Shown here one piece after another: positions 44,844 through 56,154 of a DNA stretch of 64,000 nucleotides. The DNA is from Psoroptes ovis (lineage: Eukaryota; Arthropoda; Arachnida; Sarcoptiformes; Psoroptidae). Below the pieces are notes generated by a model. That model searched no databases, was not told the DNA's origin, and worked only from the letters and a program-made list of their open reading frames with translations. Where the stretch lies: positions 248,001-312,000 of the forward strand of contig PQWQ01000021.1 of the NCBI GenBank assembly GCA_002943765.1, written 5' to 3'. The first letter of the stretch is position 1, and every line of letters begins with the position of its first letter. The translations under genes and the position numbers were made by a program.

Positions 44844-45533
44844 ATGGTCCAATTGACGCAAATATGCCTTAAATATATGCCCTTCTATCTGCGACGACCC
44901 GAAGGTCGTAGCGTTTATTTTCGTCGTCAAGCAATATTTCGTTTGACTGGTGTAAGTATTTTCGAAGTTGAAATTTTCCACATGTGTTTTTAATTGATTT
45001 TTCTTTGATTTGATTATATGTGACCACACAGTCATATTATGGCCGTACCCGAAACGTATGGCGTGTAGCCATTCATCGATGGTTGAAAAAAATGATCTAT
45101 CTTCAAGAATATCGTAGCCGTTACAATGTACACCTTAAAGATCTTTACAGCCAAAGGCTGTTGGCCGCATGTGAAGAATTTCACTTTAAACCTGAATATT
45201 TTCTTTCAACGCTGGCCAAGGTGATTGTGACCATTCCCCCGAAGTAAATTAATTTTAATATTTTGAATTTAATTCCTTTTCAGTGTGACATCGAGCTCAA
45301 TCCACAAGCATTGTCCATGTTGGCCATCTATGAGCCACGATCGTTCAAGGTAAGGTCATTTTTTTACCTCATATTTAACCTTAATTAATTAACCCTTTTT
45401 TCTCGGTCCATAACCTTAGTCATTAATCGAATTAGCTCAGACAGTTTTCCATGAAAATGGTGCCATCGATGATGAAATCAGTCAAAATACACGGCCAATC
45501 GATTCAGTCGATACACGTGGAATGTTGAAATGA
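44844..45533 (+). CDS. mRpL20: Mitochondrial large ribosomal subunit protein bL20m
   Basis: Exons 44844-44951, 45032-45220, 45284-45349 and 45420-45533 give 158 aa. It belongs to the bL20 family, which organises 23S-type rRNA during assembly of the mitochondrial large subunit. Diagnostic segments in order: YFRRQAIFRLTG, SYYGRTRNVWRVAIHRWLKK (with GR.RN), YLQEYRSRYNVHLKDLYSQR, LLAACEEF, FLSTLAKCDIELNPQALSML and IYEPRSFKSLIELA, all matching the usual metazoan MRPL20 pattern. The N-terminus is short and basic, as usual for this protein. All introns are 60-90 bp with good consensus. An AATAAA lies about 110 bp after the stop. It follows NEDD8 in tandem with 379 bp between the coding regions. Confidence 0.93.
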
Positions 45534-46364
45534 GCCACATATTTTTCTCAGTGAATCCTTCCTTAATATGCTTTTGTACTATAGTTTATAATTATCATCG
45601 TTAATTAATTATAATTAATTATTTACAAAAAAAATTTGAAATAAAATTTTGATTTTCATAACTCATTTCGGCGTCACCAGATGGCGCCTAGTGACAGAAA
45701 AATTCAGCTGTTTTTGCAAATGTTTTCTTCTCTTACTCTTTTCTTGTTTTTCGCTTGCCGCTACCTTTTTTTCATTTCAGTCGACTTCTACCGTTAGGTA
45801 GCAGTTTCTTTTCATATTCATTCATTAAATTTTTTTTATTAAACATCATTACACACAAATTTGAACGTCTACCTATTCAACAGCTATCAGCCAATCAGAA
45901 AAATTCGAATCATTTTCAAAATAAAAAAAAATCGAAAAAAAGGTAGAAGCATAAAAATATGTGAAAAACATTCGAATCATTTGACGAATTTGCCGCGCTT
46001 GCTGCTGTTTCATCATCATCATTTGTTTTTTCATTCATTTCATCAAATTTTCTGATCATTTGTGGTGGTCTTTATCTGTTCAGTTATACGTCAAAACTGG
46101 CCGCGCTTTTCATACGTGAAAAACTTGGAAAATCTTCGAAATTTAAAAATTCAGCCAAACAACATCAGCAGCAGCATTCGTGGCGATAAAAACCATCAAA
46201 ATGGTAAGCTTGATGGCAGCATTCTGATGCCGACCACTGACAATTTACCTTCACATCCACCTGAAAACCTGCTCAGCGAATTGCCACAACCTGCTGTACG
46301 CACCAACCACCACCACAAACATCCGATGCTCGAAGACTATTACCTGAGATTTTCGAAATTATTT

Positions 46365-46447
46365 CAGGTTGTCAGAAAAGTTTATACCGCTTAATCACAA
46401 TAGAATTGTTCATCAAAAATCGGCCAGAACTTTCCGGACACCCTAAT
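46365..46447. mobile_element. Mariner-type foldback, type A core
   Basis: Arms CAGGTTGTCAGAAAAGTTTA and GAACTTTCCGGACACCCTAA, moderately degraded. Confidence 0.7.
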
Positions 46448-47833
46448 ATTTGCATGTCTATGTGTTCAGGTGTATTTGTCTCTGTGTGTTTTATTTGAGT
46501 GTACAAACACATCTCAAATCAAATGAAACGAAATTGATGCGGCAGCATTCCCATAGTTTTACTGTGCAAGATTTCAATGTGTATCTGTGTGTTCAATACC
46601 TTTGATTACCTTCAGTTGATGTGTGATTGTTTACGTTCGAATCTTCAAACATCATAAACATCGACAGCATCAACAGCACCAAGGTGTGTGCCTTTGCATC
46701 AATAATCATTGTCGTTGAAATTTTTGCAAAAATTTTCCAATTCACAAATGTCATCATCGATGCACCATCATTGTCATTGTACTTCAGCATCATTGACGAC
46801 ATTGTTCAGCAGCAGTCAAAGCATCGAATTCAATTCATCCAAATTCAAAGGTTTACGGGTGACACACAAATGATTGGTTGAGGCACACTGAGTTTTCAGG
46901 TTTGTTGTTTGATTGATGCACATTCAGCTTCAGGTGTGTTGATTGGATTTGTTTCAGGTGATTTTTTCAGGTAAATTTTTGAATTGAATCATCTACGAAA
47001 TACAAACGAAATTGCCTTTGAATTCATCGAAATTCGTGTTGTTTACGTTCAACATGTTGTGATGATGATCATTTGATCATCATCACCAAGGTAACCCATA
47101 ATGAAGTTGTTTATTTATTTTATTCATTCATTTGTTGTTTATGGTTTGATTCATTCGAATTCGAATTGATTTTGATGAATGAAATTCTTTGAAAAAAATT
47201 CATTGAAATTCAAAATAATAATTCGAAATTCGATTTTTTTTTGAAATTAAAAAAAAATTAATCAAAACCAGAATATAAACAAACAGACGATAATATTCGA
47301 ATTCGAAAAAAAAATGACCAATTCATACAGTGACCAGTGATTTGAATTTGAACAAATTGCAATCAGTAAAATTGACTGATTAATTAATGAATTAATTAAT
47401 CGATTAATTAATTAATTTGAAGAACCAAATGACCAATCGACGATCGACACAAGTTTTAAGTGATTTGAGCAACAAAATAATTCAACAAAGTCACCAGTCC
47501 ACCACTATCAAGCAAAGTGAACAAATCCACTTATCAACTTATTCATACAACAATGACCTCATTATTGACCTGATTGGTCAATTTTTTTTTTCATCGGTGA
47601 TTTTCGTGTAAATATTTGACCTTTTAATCATAATAATAATACTTTGGTTGTCCACAAATTTGTAAATATTTCTAGTTTCACTCACCTTAATCAATCAACT
47701 GTTTAGGTAAGTGATTCATTCATTTTTTTTTTAAATATGTAAACCCCCCTGTTTACACGCGTCATTTCATTGGGTAAACAATGAAACGCCAGGTGTTTTT
47801 TTTTTTTTTTTTTGTCGAATTATTTCTCCGAAA

Positions 47834-48034
47834 TACAGTCATACTTCGTTTTTTTCCAAAATGATTTTTGAATATCTGAAAAATCTTTCCAGACAGACAG
47901 TGGACCTGGCAATATTCAAATAGTCAAGCATCATGATCCCTTTCCAGTCGGGTCCCATCAATTTTCACTGGGTTTTATACGTCGATTAAGGAATGAGCGT
48001 AACGGGCGCCTCAATAAATCGAAGTATGACTGTA
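47834..48034. mobile_element. pogo/Tigger-type miniature element with TA ends
   Basis: TACAGTCATACTTCG at the left and CGAAGTATGACTGTA at the right are perfect inverted repeats. The CAGTCATAC.TCG start and TA duplication are characteristic of pogo-like elements. The 201-bp body has no open frame. A hAT element begins 26 bp downstream. Confidence 0.8.
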
Positions 48035-48059
48035 TTATCATTATTATTATGATCTATCA

Positions 48060-48246
48060 CAGTCATTCTCAACCTTTTTTTCGCCGCGGCACACTGAAAA
48101 AAGGAAAAGCCTTTATTTCCAAAATCTTGCGGCACACCAAGTAAGGGAATAGTAAAGGAATGAGTTAGATTTCCGAAATCTGGCGGCACACTTTTGGAAT
48201 CTGGCGGAACACTAAAGTGCCGCGGAACACCGGTTGAGAATGACTG
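48060..48246. mobile_element. hAT-type miniature element with near-perfect 8-bp duplication
   Basis: Ends CAGTCATTCTCAACCTTTTT and CCGGTTGAGAATGACTG. Flanks ATCTATCA and ATCTATTA match 7 of 8. The interior repeats CGCGGCACACT/GGCGGCACAC blocks. Confidence 0.85.
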
Positions 48247-48596
48247 ATCTATTATCATCTATTCTTTATTACCTTTAACCTCCACAATGCAAACTATCAT
48301 CGATTGCAGCCTAAAAACTTGTTTTTGTTCATTTGTCTGTATACGTTCAGCTTTGATGCTGCAAATGATGTTAACCTGTGTATAGACAATGAATTAATGA
48401 ATAAATAAACCAACCTATGAATGAATGAATGAATGAATATATTTTACGAATATATGAATGACCCGAATCAATGAATAAACCTGCAAAGGTTAATGAATGA
48501 ACCAACAAAGGTTAATGTCTTCATAGTCGTCGTCATCGTTCGAAAATGATTTGGCCAATTTGTTGCATTTTTGTCTTGCTGCATGTTGCACTGTCG

Positions 48597-48683
48597 CAGT
48601 GATTCTCAACCAATGTGCCGCCACACTTTTGTGTAAAATTTCAAAATTGTGTCGCAACAAAAACAAAAGGTTGAGAATCACTG
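48597..48683. mobile_element. Short hAT-type element
   Basis: 87 bp with ends CAGTGATTCTCAACCAATG and AAAGGTTGAGAATCACTG, a strongly deleted derivative with TGCCGCCACAC inside. Confidence 0.75.
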
Positions 48684-48824
48684 AACTATTAGATCATTGA
48701 ATGATATCTATTAGAAAAAATGTCATACACCTTATACGTATCAGGTGATGCAGATTTTTATCAGGCAATTATTTGCCATAGCCCAGGTGTGTATACCTTT
48801 GCTTTTGGGTGATAGAAAAAATTT

Positions 48825-48905
48825 ACATTTAAAGCTGTCACGTTTCCATTGAATTCAATGAAAAATGCCCGAGCCACGCTCGGGCAGTGCCAGTTTGGGA
48901 ACTAC
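48825..48905 (+). repeat. GC-hairpin repeat, copy 7
   Basis: TGCCCGAGCCACGCTCGGGCA at 48866-48886, preceded by AGCTGTCACGTTTCCATTGA as in copy 4. The distal half is missing. Confidence 0.55.
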
Positions 48906-50518
48906 TGACACAAACAATGACTACATTAATTATCGTCAAAAGAACTTGTGGCCATTTGATTAATTGCACCAGTCAAACATCAATTTTCGCTCCACACCCA
49001 TCCACATATGAGGTCATTTTTCTTCGTTTGGTCACAACAAATGTAAACATGTAAACAAATGGTTGTGGCAGTGGGTAAAAGGTGGTTGATGGTGAGGGTG
49101 GTACCTTTTAAAATTTTGAAAATTTTTTTTTTCAAAATTTAATTAATTAATTACGAATTTTTTTAATTAAATATTCATCAGTAGTATCTTCTATCGGTGG
49201 TGGTGGTCACACGATTCATCTTCATCAAGGTAGATCAGATAAGATAAGATCTTATCCTTGGTGGAAAATATTGCGCCTTAAAATCGAGAAATTTCCCAGG
49301 AATTCTTGGAAAATTTCTCGAGGATTCCTGGGAAATTTCTCATATAAAACAAACAAAAAAAAGAAATTTTCCGGAAGTTTTTTTTGCAAGTCCCCCTCCT
49401 AAAAACGTTGTTTATGAATGACCCCTTTTTTCAAAAATTATCTCTGATTCGTGAACCATGAAAAACATTTATCAGAGTCGTCAATGTTTGCCCACGCGAT
49501 TCGTGATTTGTTTCTGTTGTTTGCCCTTCAAGTTTTTGATGATGAGTCTGGGGGGCTAAAAATGGGTGAAAAAGCACTTTGCCCTGGGCGAAATTTTCTC
49601 GATGACCCCCCAAATTTTACAGACTCATCATTGTTCATTCGGATGCATATGCATCCACAGCTACCGAACCATTTCCGATTGGTGGTCAGCTTTTGACCTA
49701 AATTTCTCGCATTCATTCTGAATGTGACACGTGTTTTGTTTGTTTTTGTCTTTCTGATTTTTGATGTCTGAATTCTAATGGTCACTTCGGTCAAGTGGCC
49801 CCCTACCATTGGTCAATTTTCGGTTATTTGATCGATGGAAGATCGATGGAAAAATCAGTTGTTTCCCGTACTCAACGGTTAATATGGTCATTGGTCAATT
49901 TGTTCATTAGTCGATTTGATCTATTCAAAAAGGATTGACCACTAATCTTTGTTTGACAACTAAATTAAAAGCAAAATAATTCATCGATGACAGATTGTAT
50001 CAAATTGAATTCAATATACGACTACTTTCAATATGCTTCAATGTGCACGCAAGAATATCAAAAATCATGAATTCATTATTAATGGCTACATGTGTCAATA
50101 TTATTCGTTCGATTTTGACCAAATGTAGCAATTTGCTGCGAATGGCCATTGGTTGAATCAATGTATATGAACTGGATGAATTTATCAATCAATTAGACTG
50201 AGCCGCTTGTTTCGAACCCTAAACACATTACATAAGCTATGAATGAATTGATTAAAATAAAATTAAAAAATTGATTGAATTGAAAAAATGCATTAATTCA
50301 TTTGCTGCTATAAAAGTCAATGACTTCATTTTGACTTTTTTTGTTTCAATATCAAAAGTCATCATTTCAGCCATATTATTTCAATTCAAACAAAAAAAAA
50401 AAAAAAAAAAATCAAATTAATTTTAATTTAACAATTAATTATTATATGTCTATGAAAATTCAAATTTTCATTGTTTTTTTCATTCGTTTTTATTTATATT
50501 ATTATTGTGATGAATTTT

Positions 50519-50596
50519 GAGGCTGTCCGAAAAGTTTGTTCCAATTTTCAAATGGCGTTTCCATTGGTTAATACGACAAAACTTTTCGGACAACTT
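50519..50596. mobile_element. Mariner-type foldback, type C
   Basis: Arms AGGCTGTCCGAAAAGTTTGT and AAAACTTTTCGGACAACTT; GTTTCCATTGGTTAATACGA core. Confidence 0.75.
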
Positions 50597-51216
50597 CATT
50601 TACGAAAAAATTTAATTCACTCATAATTCACTGAATCATTCATCGAATTCATTCAATTCGATTGATTGATTGAATTTTATGAATAATTTTATGAAAAATG
50701 CCATAACCGAAAATAATTATGATTTAATTCAGTCGAATTAAATCATAATTATTTACATTCATTAATTCATTCATCAATCAATCAATTGGTTTATTGATTG
50801 ATTGATTTTGGCTGAAAAATTTTCGGCTCCCCCCCCGGTCTTTCAGCTCCATTCACTCTGATAAGTTTCTGCTTTGCCTCTGCTGCTCCCCCGGTCCTGG
50901 CTCGTGGGGGTAAATTTTCGAATTTTTGTTGATTCACCCTTAGAATGCTTTGTCAATGAATGTTTTATAGGAATTCAAGAAGCCCCCCCCGCAAGCCCTA
51001 CCCGCTAACCACATTTATATGATGACATGACACGATGCATTAAAAATTCCATGAATCACATTCATCGTTTTCAAAAACTGTGTTACAAAATGTTTTCATT
51101 TGTAGGAATCTACCCCTCCCCTTTTTCCATTCTTCCCCCCGAAATAACATTAATTTTTTTTTTCATTTTGTTAAAACCACACAGATGCTACAACAGAATT
51201 TGTTGTGTAAATTTTA

Positions 51217-51416
51217 CAGTGGTTCTCAACCGTTCTGTATTTTTTACTTTTCATAAATATAAATGCATTTTCGAGAATCAGACCATGGTCGCTGATCCTG
51301 CGCCGATTCTGAGTTTTGAGTTTTCTACTTGTTCGAAAAAAAGTGACGAATTCGAAATTTTTTCGGTCAGAAAAAAATTCCATGAAATTCCAACCTCAAA
51401 CATTTGAGAATCACTG
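51217..51416. mobile_element. hAT-type miniature element
   Basis: Ends CAGTGGTTCTCAACCGTTC and CATTTGAGAATCACTG. The 200-bp interior is AT-rich and open on one strand by chance. Confidence 0.65.
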
Positions 51417-51605
51417 TAATAATTTTCAACCGAAAAAAATATCGAATCATTTGTGTGTGTAATCATAAAAAAATGTAATAATTCCATAATTCACATTTAA
51501 TAATAATAATAATACCAATAAATCCATTCAAGTGTTATTAATGTTTATGATGGGTGCTCTCTGTTTGTGTATGTATGAGTGTTCAGCATAAGCACATTTC
51601 CCCAA

Positions 51606-51692
51606 AGGTTGTCCGAAAAGTTCTGTCGTATATTAGCCTATGGATACATCATCCATACATTCTGGTTGGCGACACTATTTTCCGGACAATCT
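51606..51692. mobile_element. Mariner-type foldback, diverged
   Basis: Arms AGGTTGTCCGAAAAGTTCTG and TTTTCCGGACAATCT around a GGATACATCATCC palindromic loop. Confidence 0.6.
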
Positions 51693-51988
51693 CAAATGAA
51701 CATTGTTTCGGATGAACTGTGTAATTCTCTGCTGTTGTCAACACCTCTTCATTGAAAACAATGAAAAAAATGAAACAATTGGCAGCACAAACCATGGTCT
51801 CTATCGGTGATTATGATCATCATCCACTGATGATGATTATTGATCGATCAATCATCGAATGTATGAATCATCATCGCGATGATCTTTGAGTTTGAGTTTC
51901 GATTCGAGTTTATATTCGATTTCACCGAAAAAATTTTTTTCAAACAATGAACTGTGGATGATGATCATTGAATATCCGAGTCCATTTC

Positions 51989-52064
51989 AGGTTGTCCAAA
52001 AAGTTTTGGCGGATTTTTTCACTCGCCAACAAAGCTTGACACCGACCCGACTTTTCGGACAACC
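51989..52064. mobile_element. Mariner-type foldback, type C
   Basis: Arms AGGTTGTCCAAAAAGTTTTG and GACTTTTCGGACAACC with a GGCGGATT inner segment. Confidence 0.65.
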
Positions 52065-52090
52065 AAATGGCTAGTGAATGCGTTATTTTA

Positions 52091-52203
52091 CAGTGGTTCT
52101 CAACCGTTTTTTTTTTGCTGTTGCGGGACAAAATTCAAAAAATTTCAAAATTTCCCAGCAAACACCGAAGTAGTAAGGGGCACACAATGGTTGAGAATCA
52201 CTG
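52091..52203. mobile_element. hAT-type miniature element
   Basis: Ends CAGTGGTTCTCAACCGTTTT and ACAATGGTTGAGAATCACTG, separated by 27 bp from the preceding foldback. Confidence 0.8.
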
Positions 52204-52390
52204 TAGTCTATGGCTTTTTTCACACACTCAAAGACTTGATTACTGCACGGCAGTTTATTAACTGGTTATGGCTATTGTTTTTTTCATTTTTATTGTCTGT
52301 TGAATTTTTGTATTCAAAGGATTATTGTTTTCGACTTCATTCATCATGATTACTTGTGAATTTCATCGAATTGAATCATTTATTTATTTA

Positions 52391-52472
52391 TTAGGTTGTC
52401 CGGAAAGTTCTGGCCGATTTCATGAGCAACTCTATTCGATTAAGCGGAATGAACTTTTCGGACAACCTAATA
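52391..52472. mobile_element. Mariner-type foldback, type A core, reverse orientation
   Basis: Arms TTAGGTTGTCCGGAAAGTTC and GAACTTTTCGGACAACCTAA; core GATTTCATGAGCAACTC. Confidence 0.85.
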
Positions 52473-52648
52473 TTTCAATCATTTTTGAAACATTTTTCTA
52501 GTCAAACATCCATAAACAATGTAACGAAATTTGTGAATTTTTTTTTATTTTTTCATCTGTTCACATCTGTCCATTTATCCACTTTTCATCATTCATTGAA
52601 CAATTGGCGTCCTCAATTACGCCCTGTATCTTTTGTGTTACTTCATCT

Positions 52649-52730
52649 ATTAGGTTGTCCGAAAAGTTCATTCCGCTTAATCACAATAGAGTTGCTCATG
52701 AAAATCGGCCAAAACTTTTCGGACAACCCA
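52649..52730. mobile_element. Mariner-type foldback, type A core
   Basis: Arms ATTAGGTTGTCCGAAAAGTT and AAACTTTTCGGACAACCC, only 180 bp from the previous copy and in opposite orientation. Confidence 0.85.
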
Positions 52731-52778
52731 TTTTTTATTTGCCCTAATCAAATTTTTTGCAGTCGTAAATCATTCGAC

Positions 52779-52950
52779 TACAGTCATTCCTCGTTTTAAA
52801 AATAAAAAAATTCGCATTTTTCCCTGCTAAAAATGAAGCGAATCTGTATGCAAAACTGCGAAATTTAGCAGCGCTATCGCGCTGCTCAGCAGTTTTCAGC
52901 CAAAAAAAAATCAATCAGCGCTATAGCGCTGTTTAGCACTTTTCGCCATG
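52779..52950. mobile_element. pogo-type end with AGCGCT hairpins
   Basis: TACAGTCATTCCTCGTTTTA resembles the pogo/Tigger left end; no matching right end was found. The following 170 bp hold the palindromes AGCAGCGCTATCGCGCTGCT and CAGCGCTATAGCGCTG. Confidence 0.45.
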
Positions 52951-53110
52951 AATTTCGCCGATTATGGAAATAATGTTTTCATCAATAATTATTGGTTGGA
53001 TTTATTTTCACATTTTTAAGGCTTCCGTCTTTTGCTGATTTGATTTATTGATTTTCAATTTTGTGTGTTTGATTCAATTGAAAAAAATTCAAATGAAATT
53101 GACTTATTTA

Positions 53111-53192
53111 TTAGGTTGTCCGGAAAGTTTTTGTCGGTTACATCGTAAAAAATGATTGGAAAAACGGCAAGAACTTTTCGGACAACCTAATA
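53111..53192. mobile_element. Mariner-type foldback, type B core
   Basis: Arms TTAGGTTGTCCGGAAAGTTT and GAACTTTTCGGACAACCTAA; core TCGGTTACATCG...AACGGCAA. Confidence 0.85.
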
Positions 53193-53591
53193 CACGAGAT
53201 TCAATGAACCTGTGTGTGTGTATGTGTATGTGTATGCAACTGGCAGGTGTTTCGAGCCACTGATGTTGATAGTCTTCGTGCATCGAGCATCTTTGATTAG
53301 CTTAAGTGAAAATACTGCTTCAGTGATTCAGCAGTTGCATCGTGTATGTGTGTGCGTGCGTGTGTGGTCGAGTCCTGTTGGCCGAAATTCGTGCAAGCTT
53401 TTTGCTTTGAATTTTCTCTAAGCTCGATTAGCGCCTTTGGACATGTGACGTGACGTCATTTGCGTAACGATTCAATTCGAAGAATTCATTGAATTCGATG
53501 GACAAAGATTTTGAATGGTTTCACATGTGTTCCACAGTAATAAGTAACTGTGGAATTATTCAAAACAGTGTAAAAAAACAGATGCCCGAAG

Positions 53592-53692
53592 GGGCTGTCC
53601 GAAAAGTTTGTTCGCTTTTTGAATCCATTGAATCAATGGAAATGCCTGGATGATTGCTTGGTGGAAATACGCAACAACTTTTCGGACAACGT
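53592..53692. mobile_element. Mariner-type foldback, type C, long
   Basis: At 101 bp this is one of the longest copies. Arms GGGCTGTCCGAAAAGTTTGT and AACAACTTTTCGGACAACG; loop has CCATTGAATCAATGG. Confidence 0.7.
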
Positions 53693-53901
53693 CTAACACC
53701 ATCGAATTTAATTTCAAGTGAATCACTTGAAATGTTTGCATTATCAAGAGTATTTCTTAAATGAAAAATTCTGTGATTCTCTGTGCTTATTCTGTTCCAG
53801 CAGTCTGCTGCTAGATTTCCAAATTTTTTTCACCTTCAAAATTCTGTAATCCATTGAATGGACTGAATTCATAGATCTGAGATATTTGGAATCGATATGA
53901 G

Positions 53902-54144
53902 CAGTGATTCTCAACCGATATCTGTCCATCAAGTATTTTCATTCATTTGTCTTTGCGTGGCTTTATTTGACTGCAGATTCCATGAGCCTTAGACCTTTAA
54001 CCTGTCAGGTCAACTGCCTAAGCTTACCTGGTTACTTACTTAATAAGCCTGAGCCAGTTTCATTCATCGTTGCCCACCTGAATGAACCAGCGAATGTCTG
54101 AATGAATTGGCCGCCCCACCTGCAAAACCCATTGACAGCCACTG
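53902..54144. mobile_element. Possible degenerate hAT-type element
   Basis: The left end CAGTGATTCTCAACCGA is good; the right end TTGACAGCCACTG is only a partial match. The interior is GC-richer than usual. Confidence 0.3.
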
Positions 54145-54428
54145 TAATTATTGATAATTATCTTTTATTATTTTCTATTATCATTATTAACATCATGATT
54201 ACATCAATGAAAATAATGATTAATGGTCACCGACCTTTATCACATTTGTTTGTTGTCTGTGATATTATCATATGAAAAGCATGCGGCAGGTGCAATGTTT
54301 TGTTAACGAAACATGAAAATATGATTCAGATGTTTTTTCAAAAATAAAAACCTTTTAACCTTTGAAAAAAAAACTGAAAAATTTGAAAAATTCAAAAAAC
54401 TAAAATACAAAGGCTAATCATTGAAATA

Positions 54429-54509
54429 TTAGGTTGTCCGAAAAGTTTTTGCCGATTATATCGTAGGGAATAATGAGAAAATCGGCAAGAACTTATCGGA
54501 CAACCTAAT
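54429..54509. mobile_element. Mariner-type foldback, type B core
   Basis: Nearly identical to the 39336 copy 15 kb away: arms TTAGGTTGTCCGAAAAGTTT and GAACTTATCGGACAACCTAA, shared GCCGATTATATCGTAGG core. Confidence 0.85.
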
Positions 54510-54534
54510 AAATTTCAACGAAGAAAAAACAAGT

Positions 54535-54620
54535 CAAAACTGCTGGCAAGCGCCATAGCGCTTTAATCATCACTCAGTTTTTATGCATCTGCATATTTGC
54601 TAGCAGTTTTACTTAGTTGA
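54535..54620. mobile_element. Short inverted-repeat element, unclassified
   Basis: AAAACTGCTGGCAAGCGCC at the left and TTGCTAGCAGTTTT at the right are inverted. About 85 bp, AT-rich loop, related in its AGCGC motif to the 52850 hairpins. Confidence 0.4.
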
Positions 54621-54783
54621 AAATTGATCACAATTTTCTACTGTTTCTCCTATTTTCAAAAAATTTCAAACAAATCAAAAGTCATTAAATTCATTATGTT
54701 TTTAATGATTCCTTCTGAAGAAATTCTCTCATTCATTTGTGTGATTGATCAAATGATCATTGATCAATGGTTAAAACATTGAT

Positions 54784-54870
54784 CCCTGTCCGAAAAGTCG
54801 TGACGTTTTTTCCACATTGAATTCAACCTATGTTCAATTGATAATAAACGCCAAAACTTTTCGGACAACC
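54784..54870. mobile_element. Mariner-type foldback, type C
   Basis: Arms CCTGTCCGAAAAGTCGTGAC and CCAAAACTTTTCGGACAACC; left end truncated by one or two bases. Confidence 0.7.
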
Positions 54871-54945
54871 TGGAAAATCGAATAAAATATTTTTATGATT
54901 TTTTGCAAAAATGAAAAATTTGCGAATGTTTTTAATGATCATGGA

Positions 54946-55125
54946 ATGCGCAAGCTGCTGTTGCTGTGGCTGCTCCTGATGATGGTCGTGTGTCCATCAG
55001 CAGCAGCGCATCTTGTTGTTATTGTATCTCTTCGTGTTCAGACACATTTGTTCACATCATCTGAAATTACTGTCGACACCCAAAGTGTCTTACAAAGAGA
55101 CATAAATCATTTTATAAACCACTGA
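54946..55125 (+). CDS. Candidate small secreted peptide
   Basis: A 59-codon frame starting MRKLLLLWLLLMMVV and CPSAAA has a textbook signal peptide with an Ala-X-Ala cleavage site before HLVV. The predicted mature chain is about 38 residues, without cysteines, ending RDINHFINH. The frame continues 17 codons upstream to another ATG at 54895. Nothing recognisable is present, no splice partner was found and the Leu/CTG-rich core could be chance, so this is a weak call. Confidence 0.22.
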   Translation: MRKLLLLWLLLMMVVCPSAAAHLVVIVSLRVQTHLFTSSEITVDTQSVLQRDINHFINH

Positions 55126-55394
55126 TGTTACGTACTTTGTGAATCGTGTCTGTATTTTTGGCCGTAACCATTGAAACATGCACCACATGTGTGGAGGACC
55201 ATTCGGACATGAGCTTGTAGCCTTCGCTTAAGTCTCTACACGACTATTCGATCATCTACACTGACATGTGGCCTTAGAATTTATGTCATTCGATGAGCTC
55301 AAGAATCTTAAGAGAATCTTTAAGAATTATTTTTAGCATCTTATGTAATCGTCAACTTGCGTAAGATGGTCATGATGATCATTATCGATTTGTC

Positions 55395-55472
55395 AGGCTG
55401 TCCGAAAAGTTTGTTCGCATTGAATCATTGAAAATGTATGGCGAAAATCGGCCGCAACTTTTTGGTACAACG
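55395..55472. mobile_element. Mariner-type foldback, diverged
   Basis: Arms AGGCTGTCCGAAAAGTTTGT and GCAACTTTTTGGTACAACG; the right arm has an inserted T. Confidence 0.6.
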
Positions 55473-55981
55473 CCGCCAATGATGATTGAAATATGTGACA
55501 TGTATGACATATGTACATGTCTACCATTTGACACATCATATAAACTTGGGTCACTGATGATGTCATGATGATGGTGATCATGACATTTTGTTGATCGAAG
55601 TATCAAATGACAGTTGTTATTTTTAAATACTCAGACATTTCAAAAATGATATACATTCATTTTCTTAATGAAGAAGGGTCATCCAAACAATGTAAGATTT
55701 GGCCAAGAATTCTTGTCGATGACCTTCGACCTCATATGACCTCATCCGCATCGAAATGTGTCGAAGCAAATCATTTCAGAATCTTCAAGACACATCCGAA
55801 GACTATGTAACTCTTCGACGACAACAACGATGATGACAACAAACAACTCTTTGTTTTGCTTGAAATTAATTTTAGCCACAAGGGGTCAGTGGGGGCGACT
55901 TTAGAGGTACTTGAGGGTTATTCACTAGTGACTTGAGTGCTTACAATTTTTCAAAATTGCTCGAAATACTATGAATTAATC

Positions 55982-56154
55982 CAGTGATTCCCAAACTTTT
56001 TGGGACCATCGCCCACTTTCACAAAAAAATATTCTTCATCGCCCACCCCTTAAGAAATGTCCAATGCCCAATAATGTGCCAATGGACCATTATCGCCCAC
56101 CTGGATCGCCTAATCGCCCGTGGTGGGCGATATCGCCCAGTTTGGGAATCACTG
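55982..56154. mobile_element. hAT-type miniature element with perfect 8-bp target duplication
   Basis: Ends CAGTGATTCCCAAACTTTTT and CAGTTTGGGAATCACTG. AATTAATC flanks both sides exactly (55974-55981 and 56155-56162). The interior is a set of TCGCCCAC repeats. This subfamily (CCCAAAC) differs from the CTCAACC majority. Confidence 0.9.

Noticed and set aside
46062..46394. 110-codon frame ending in a mariner foldback
   Set aside because: It contains a strong GTAAGC donor after AAATG at 46204 and ends in repeat sequence; more likely a leader exon than a protein.
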